Shown: positions 16,964-20,160 of the stretch, one piece after another | Layout: each line of letters begins with the position of its first letter | Numbering within the stretch: the first letter of the stretch is position 1 | NCBI GenBank assembly: GCA_029882675.1 | Contig: JAOUKJ010000010.1 | Coordinates: 1-20,160, forward strand | Source: Cyclobacteriaceae bacterium | GTDB taxonomy: Bacteria; Bacteroidota; Bacteroidia; Cytophagales; Cyclobacteriaceae | Reading direction: 5' to 3' | Length of the DNA stretch: 20,160 nucleotides | The notes under the pieces: model-generated | Told to the model about the DNA's origin: nothing | Database searches by the model: none | The model's input: only the letters and a program-made list of their open reading frames with translations | Program-made: the position numbers and the translations under genes

Positions 16964-17048
16964 GTAATTTTTAATATATTTCAACACAAGTCTACTTAAT
17001 TATTCAGGAAAAGACACTGATGAAGGTCTCCTCACTCCTCACTGAAAT

Positions 17049-18029
17049 TTACATCCCAAGGGACTGGTTTTCCATGGAGGCAAGTTCAATGACCTTTTCA
17101 TATTCTTCTGCACTCAGGTCATTGAAAAAATAATGGACAGGATTTACTTTTTTCCCATTCCGATGTACTTCGTAATGTAAGTGAGGTGCAGTGGACAATC
17201 CGGTGTTTCCAACGTAACCAATCAGCTCCCCGCGTTTTACCATCTGTCCTTTTTTTACATTAAAATCATGCATGTGAGCATATTTTGTGATGAAGCCAAA
17301 ACCATGATCAATTTCTATTTCTTTTCCATACCCCCTGAAGCTCACTTTGACCAGGGTGATTTTACCATCGGCAGTCGCATAGATTGGGGTGCCAATAGGT
17401 GCTGAGAAATCTATCCCGGCATGCATTTTACGCATATTATAAATGGGATGATACCGCATGCCGTATCCGGAGGCCAACCGGATTAACTCTTTGTTGGAAA
17501 CGGGCTGTATGGCCGGAATGGCTGCCAGTAGTTTCTCTTTATTCTCAATAAGGTCTTCCAGCTCTTCATGCGACTGTTGTTGAATAAATAGTTTTCGTTT
17601 TACCCTGTCTACCTTTTGTTTGGTGGTTAGCACGTATTCTTTGTATTCGAAATCCTCATCTTTGATGTCCCTGTAGCGGTCAGTACCACCTACACCGGCA
17701 TTCCTGATGGTGCTGGTTATGGGCTCGGCACCCATAATAACCCGGTATATGTTGTTGTCCCGGTAGGCGAGCATTTCGGCAACTTTATCTACCTCTTGTA
17801 CTTCTTTTTGTATGTTTTCATAGAAGTAAGTCATCTGCTTCACCTCATTTCTGAGCATGAGCTCTTTTGGGGATTCGAAGTAGGTATTAAACAAAAAGTA
17901 TATCCCTGCTCCAAAACCAATGGACAAAACCATGAATCCCAGGAAATTGACTATAATATCACTGGTTCGGGTCTTTATACGTTCGTATTTGCACGTTTCA
18001 GTGTCGTAATAATATTTTATTCTGGCCAT
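17049..18029 (-). CDS. M23 family metallopeptidase (LytM-type), membrane-anchored
   Basis: This 326-aa protein is predicted to cleave peptidoglycan cross-links or to be an envelope factor. Residues 1-24 are cytoplasmic and basic. One membrane segment lies at about 25-48, a coiled-coil region at about 55-170, and the M23 domain at about 185-300. The zinc ligands H203 and D207 (HAGIDFSAPIG) and H285 (HLHYEV) are present. The catalytic histidines H252 (YAHMH) and H283 are also present, so it should be active rather than a degenerate LytM activator. The N-terminus MARIKYYYDTETCKYERIK resembles a conserved Bacteroidota subgroup. It lies 12 nt after mogA and is probably co-transcribed. No terminator is visible between its stop and the his promoter. 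Confidence 0.92.
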   Translation of the reverse strand: MARIKYYYDTETCKYERIKTRTSDIIVNFLGFMVLSIGFGAGIYFLFNTYFESPKELMLRNEVKQMTYFYENIQKEVQEVDKVAEMLAYRDNNIYRVIMGAEPITSTIRNAGVGGTDRYRDIKDEDFEYKEYVLTTKQKVDRVKRKLFIQQQSHEELEDLIENKEKLLAAIPAIQPVSNKELIRLASGYGMRYHPIYNMRKMHAGIDFSAPIGTPIYATADGKITLVKVSFRGYGKEIEIDHGFGFITKYAHMHDFNVKKGQMVKRGELIGYVGNTGLSTAPHLHYEVHRNGKKVNPVHYFFNDLSAEEYEKVIELASMENQSLGM

Positions 18030-18041
18030 GATTGAGTTGTT

Positions 18042-18572
18042 TTATGATGATTTAGGCCTAAAAGGTTTTATGATATCTTCATTGCAAACCAGATATGGGC
18101 CTTCCAGAAGGTCTATACAATAAGGTACTGCTGGAAACACGGCATCCAGACATTGTCTGATGGCCTTGGGTTTACCAGGAAGGTTAATAATCAGTGTATT
18201 GTTTCGTATGCCGGCTGTTTGCCTGGACAAAATAGCTGTAGGTACGTATTGCAGGCTGACCTGACGCATCAGTTCTCCAAATCCGGGCATCATTTTGTTG
18301 CATACGTTTTCCGTCGCTTCAGGCGTAACATCTCGTTTTGCCGGGCCTGTTCCTCCACTTGTGATAATAAGGCAACAGCCTTTTTCATCGGCCATCTCCC
18401 GCATAGTCTCTTCAATTTGCGCCTGCTCGTCAGGAATTACGCGGTATACCTTTTCCCATTTTGAAGTGAGGTATTCGTTTAGTGTTGACTCAATGGCTTT
18501 ACCAGGTATGTCTTCATAGATGCCCTTGCTGGCCCTGTCTGATACATTTATAATCCCAATCTTGATACTCAT
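18042..18572 (-). CDS. mogA: Molybdopterin adenylyltransferase
   Basis: This 176-aa protein is related along its length to E. coli MogA, which adenylylates molybdopterin before molybdenum insertion. It has IGIINVSDRAS at the N-terminus, the TSGGTG loop (71-76), RDVTPEAT (80-87), PGFGELMRQVSL, LPGKPKA (131-137) and the MogA-specific tail VPYCIDLLEGPY plus FRPKS. These tail motifs favour MogA over MoaB or CinA-like paralogues. No other molybdenum cofactor or molybdoenzyme gene is in the window. It precedes the M23 peptidase by 12 nt. Confidence 0.94.
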   Translation of the reverse strand: MSIKIGIINVSDRASKGIYEDIPGKAIESTLNEYLTSKWEKVYRVIPDEQAQIEETMREMADEKGCCLIITSGGTGPAKRDVTPEATENVCNKMMPGFGELMRQVSLQYVPTAILSRQTAGIRNNTLIINLPGKPKAIRQCLDAVFPAVPYCIDLLEGPYLVCNEDIIKPFRPKSS

Positions 18573-18609
18573 CCTGATATATTCTTTACCTGCAAATTAA
18601 AAAATTATG

Positions 18610-18617
18610 CAAATTTA
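18610..18617 (-). promoter_or_regulatory. Candidate -7 promoter box upstream of mogA
   Basis: On the minus strand TAAATTTG exactly matches TAnnTTTG and lies directly after the stop of the TPR/zinc-ribbon gene, 37 nt before the mogA ATG. No good TTG is seen at the expected upstream distance, so the call is tentative. It would give mogA and the M23 peptidase their own transcript. Confidence 0.35.
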
Positions 18618-19253
18618 CTAAAATTTCGGCACTAATTTGCCCTGTAACAGGAGGTTATATTCAACGCATGTAAGAAGTCCTTTATCATTGCTGTATGGGC
18701 AAGGCCTGTATTTTGTGCCAAAATTACTGGTTTCTATAATGACTGTTTCCCCTTTGCATACCGGACAAATAACGTTGGTTCCTTCCTGACATTCTTTGAA
18801 AACCTGAAGGGCTGTCGTATCACTTTGGAGTGAATCTGTTGCTGTTCTTTCTGCTGAAAGAAAGCCCTTTTCAGCGTCTTTCAGTAGCTGCACCGCTTCA
18901 AAATAGTATTGTCCCTTCGTTCCTTTTAGTTCAATGTACTTGTTAAGCCAGTTGATGCTCTGTTTAAATTGTTCCAGGTATAAAGAGTTTTTTCCAATGT
19001 GAAACGTAAGATCCGTTGGAACAACCTCTGCATTTTCAAGTACGTTCCTGAATTGTATATCAGCCTGTGTATATTGGCCAGACTCCATTAGGTTCACGCC
19101 GTGATCCATTTCTTTGAGAATGTCGGCCTTTTTTGCCGCTTTCATCTCTTCAAATATTGTGGAGTTATTCCTTTGGGAAAAACATGACAAGGGCAGTACA
19201 AAAAACAGAATGACTGCAAGGATTAATATTTTAGTAAAGGACATAGCTGGCAT
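18618..19253 (-). CDS. Secreted TPR-like protein with C-terminal zinc-ribbon-like cysteines, unknown function
   Basis: This 211-aa protein begins with a signal peptide (about 1-27, hydrophobic core ILILAVILFFVL). The sequence PLSC at the core end is a poor lipobox, so cleavage after FSQ is more likely. Residues about 45-130 look like two to three TPR units (DHGVNLMESGQYTQADIQFRN, then SLYLEQFKQSINWLNKYIEL). The C-terminal 50 residues hold C163-x2-C166 (CPVCKGE), C185 and C196, suggesting a zinc ribbon or a disulfide module. A second ATG at codon 4 could be the real start. No specific family was recognised. It lies 24 nt after yidD in the same direction, so they may be co-transcribed. It is probably periplasmic. 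Confidence 0.8.
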   Translation of the reverse strand: MPAMSFTKILILAVILFFVLPLSCFSQRNNSTIFEEMKAAKKADILKEMDHGVNLMESGQYTQADIQFRNVLENAEVVPTDLTFHIGKNSLYLEQFKQSINWLNKYIELKGTKGQYYFEAVQLLKDAEKGFLSAERTATDSLQSDTTALQVFKECQEGTNVICPVCKGETVIIETSNFGTKYRPCPYSNDKGLLTCVEYNLLLQGKLVPKF

Positions 19254-19277
19254 ATCGGTTTAAAATTACCAATTTTT

Positions 19278-19535
19278 TCAATTTTCCCCGTTATTTTTTA
19301 CTGACTTCTTCCCTTTTAGGGGTACCGGGTCGTATCCGGAGGTGCCCCAGGGGTGACAACGGCCTATGCGTTTTAGACCTATCCATCCCCCTTTCAAAAA
19401 TCCCCATTCCCTGATCGCCTCTATGGTATAATGACTACAGGTGGGTGTATGTCTGCAATGTGCGCCAAGTAAGGGGGATATGGTGTACTGATAGATTTTT
19501 ATCAGGCCAATGAGTAAATAACTAAATATTTTCAC
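19278..19535 (-). CDS. yidD: Membrane protein insertion efficiency factor YidD
   Basis: This 85-aa YidD protein is thought to assist YidC-dependent insertion of inner-membrane proteins. It has an amphipathic N-terminus ([17 protein letters not shown]), the hallmark [15 protein letters not shown] (C27, C33), [19 protein letters not shown] (C60) and GYDPVP. The start codon is GTG, 11 nt after the cysS stop. A nearby ATG at 19543 is in another frame and stops after three codons. The yidC, rnpA and rpmH genes that accompany yidD in many bacteria are not here. Confidence 0.96.
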   Translation of the reverse strand: MKIFSYLLIGLIKIYQYTISPLLGAHCRHTPTCSHYTIEAIREWGFLKGGWIGLKRIGRCHPWGTSGYDPVPLKGKKSVKNNGEN

Positions 19536-19546
19536 GTTTTCATTTA

Positions 19547-20160
19547 TCAGGTTTCAACAGTGAAGGTTGTTCCCTCTTTTCCATCTTTAAGCATAATGCC
19601 ATGATCTTTGAGTCGGTCGCGGATTTCGTCAGATTTTTTATAATCCCGCGCTTCTTTCGCTTTCTGGCGCAGATCAATAAGTACCTCCATAGCCTGGTCA
19701 AGTTTACCATCCTGATTGCCTGCTTCCTGCTTTAGCCCCATCACTTCGTTGAAAAAGGCAACGTAATTAGCTTTGAATTCGTTCCATGTCTCTGAACTAA
19801 TCGTTTCGGGATCAGCATTTTTATTGGTGAAATCATTTATCCGGGCTGTCATTTCAAACATTACAGCAAGAGCCCGGGCTGTATTGAAATCATCACTCAT
19901 CGCCTGATGAAGTTGGTCAACCAATTGCACAAGGGTTTTATTCAATACCTCATCCGGTGAGGCACTGAATGCGGGTGAGAGAGCCTGTAAATTTTTCATA
20001 CCCTGGGAGAGTTTTTTATACCCTTTTTCAGCGGCGCTGAGTGCTTCATTCGAGAAGTCAAGGGTGCTGGAATAGTGTGATTGGAGCATGAAAAAACGCA
20101 CGGTCATGGGATCGAAACCCCGAGTGAGCAACGGGTGATCCCCTTCAAAAAGTTCACGGG
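19547..20160 (-). CDS. cysS: Cysteinyl-tRNA synthetase, C-terminal part (5' partial)
   Basis: The frame is open to the window edge, and residues before the first possible start read [17 protein letters not shown], a match to the region of CysRS just before [12 protein letters not shown]. The gene therefore begins outside the window, and internal start-like codons such as TTG at 20131 should be ignored. The visible part is the end of the catalytic domain ([13 protein letters not shown]), the helical DALR-like anticodon region and the usual tail ([25 protein letters not shown]). The HIGH and KMSKS motifs lie upstream, out of view. It charges tRNA-Cys in the cytoplasm. yidD follows 11 nt later. 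Confidence 0.95.
   Translation of the reverse strand, partial: RELFEGDHPLLTRGFDPMTVRFFMLQSHYSSTLDFSNEALSAAEKGYKKLSQGMKNLQALSPAFSASPDEVLNKTLVQLVDQLHQAMSDDFNTARALAVMFEMTARINDFTNKNADPETISSETWNEFKANYVAFFNEVMGLKQEAGNQDGKLDQAMEVLIDLRQKAKEARDYKKSDEIRDRLKDHGIMLKDGKEGTTFTVET

Noticed and set aside
16973..17046. Short direct repeat (gtgaggagtgaggag on the minus strand) after the M23 stop
   Set aside because: Two 7-nt copies only, with no symmetry or known operator pattern; likely chance.
19182..19193. Lipobox reading PLSC in the TPR/zinc-ribbon protein
   Set aside because: Proline at -3 does not fit the lipobox, and a normal signal peptidase I site (FSQ) follows directly.
20098..20131. Start of cysS at a TTG (20131) or ATG just downstream
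   Set aside because: The frame continues upstream with clear CysRS sequence, so these are internal codons of a gene cut by the window edge.

Overview
This window looks like the chromosome of a Bacteroidota bacterium, most likely a Cytophagales-type marine or soil organism. Three things suggest this. The first gene carries a type IX secretion (Por) C-terminal sorting domain. Candidate promoters fit the TTG / TAnnTTTG pattern rather than the enterobacterial one. Several proteins have typical Bacteroidota forms: the HisB and HisIE fusions, a HisKA_2 kinase with TPR repeats, and a trehalose-phosphate synthase/phosphatase fusion. No phage, transposon, CRISPR, rRNA or tRNA was recognised.

Plus-strand half (1-9787). 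The window opens inside a large secreted protein: beta-propeller-like start, PKD domain, seven Ig-like repeats and a T9SS sorting tail. A perfect-looking palindrome and a small lipoprotein follow. Next comes a two-component pair, a TPR sensor histidine kinase and a LytTR response regulator overlapping by 26 nt. Then come an enoyl-CoA hydratase family gene and, 10 nt later, a trehalose-6-phosphate synthase/phosphatase fusion that ends 1 nt from the converging histidine operon.

Minus-strand half (9789-20160). Read from high to low coordinates, this strand has the C-terminal part of cysS, yidD (GTG start), a secreted TPR/zinc-ribbon-like protein, mogA, an M23 peptidase, and then the complete histidine operon hisG-D-C-B-H-A-F-IE. 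The his genes are tightly packed, with 1-4 nt overlaps or 4-5 nt gaps. Together they encode every step from PRPP and ATP to histidine.

The most interesting element is in the 260-nt gap before hisG. It holds a 13-codon leader peptide, MRHHHQVQCVHDR, with four histidines, three of them consecutive. Downstream is a strong intrinsic terminator (7-bp GC-containing stem plus a run of seven U). An exact 8-nt complementarity links the end of the leader ORF to the 5' arm and loop of that terminator. This is a complete ribosome-mediated transcription attenuator, analogous to enterobacterial hisL but with its own sequence and geometry.
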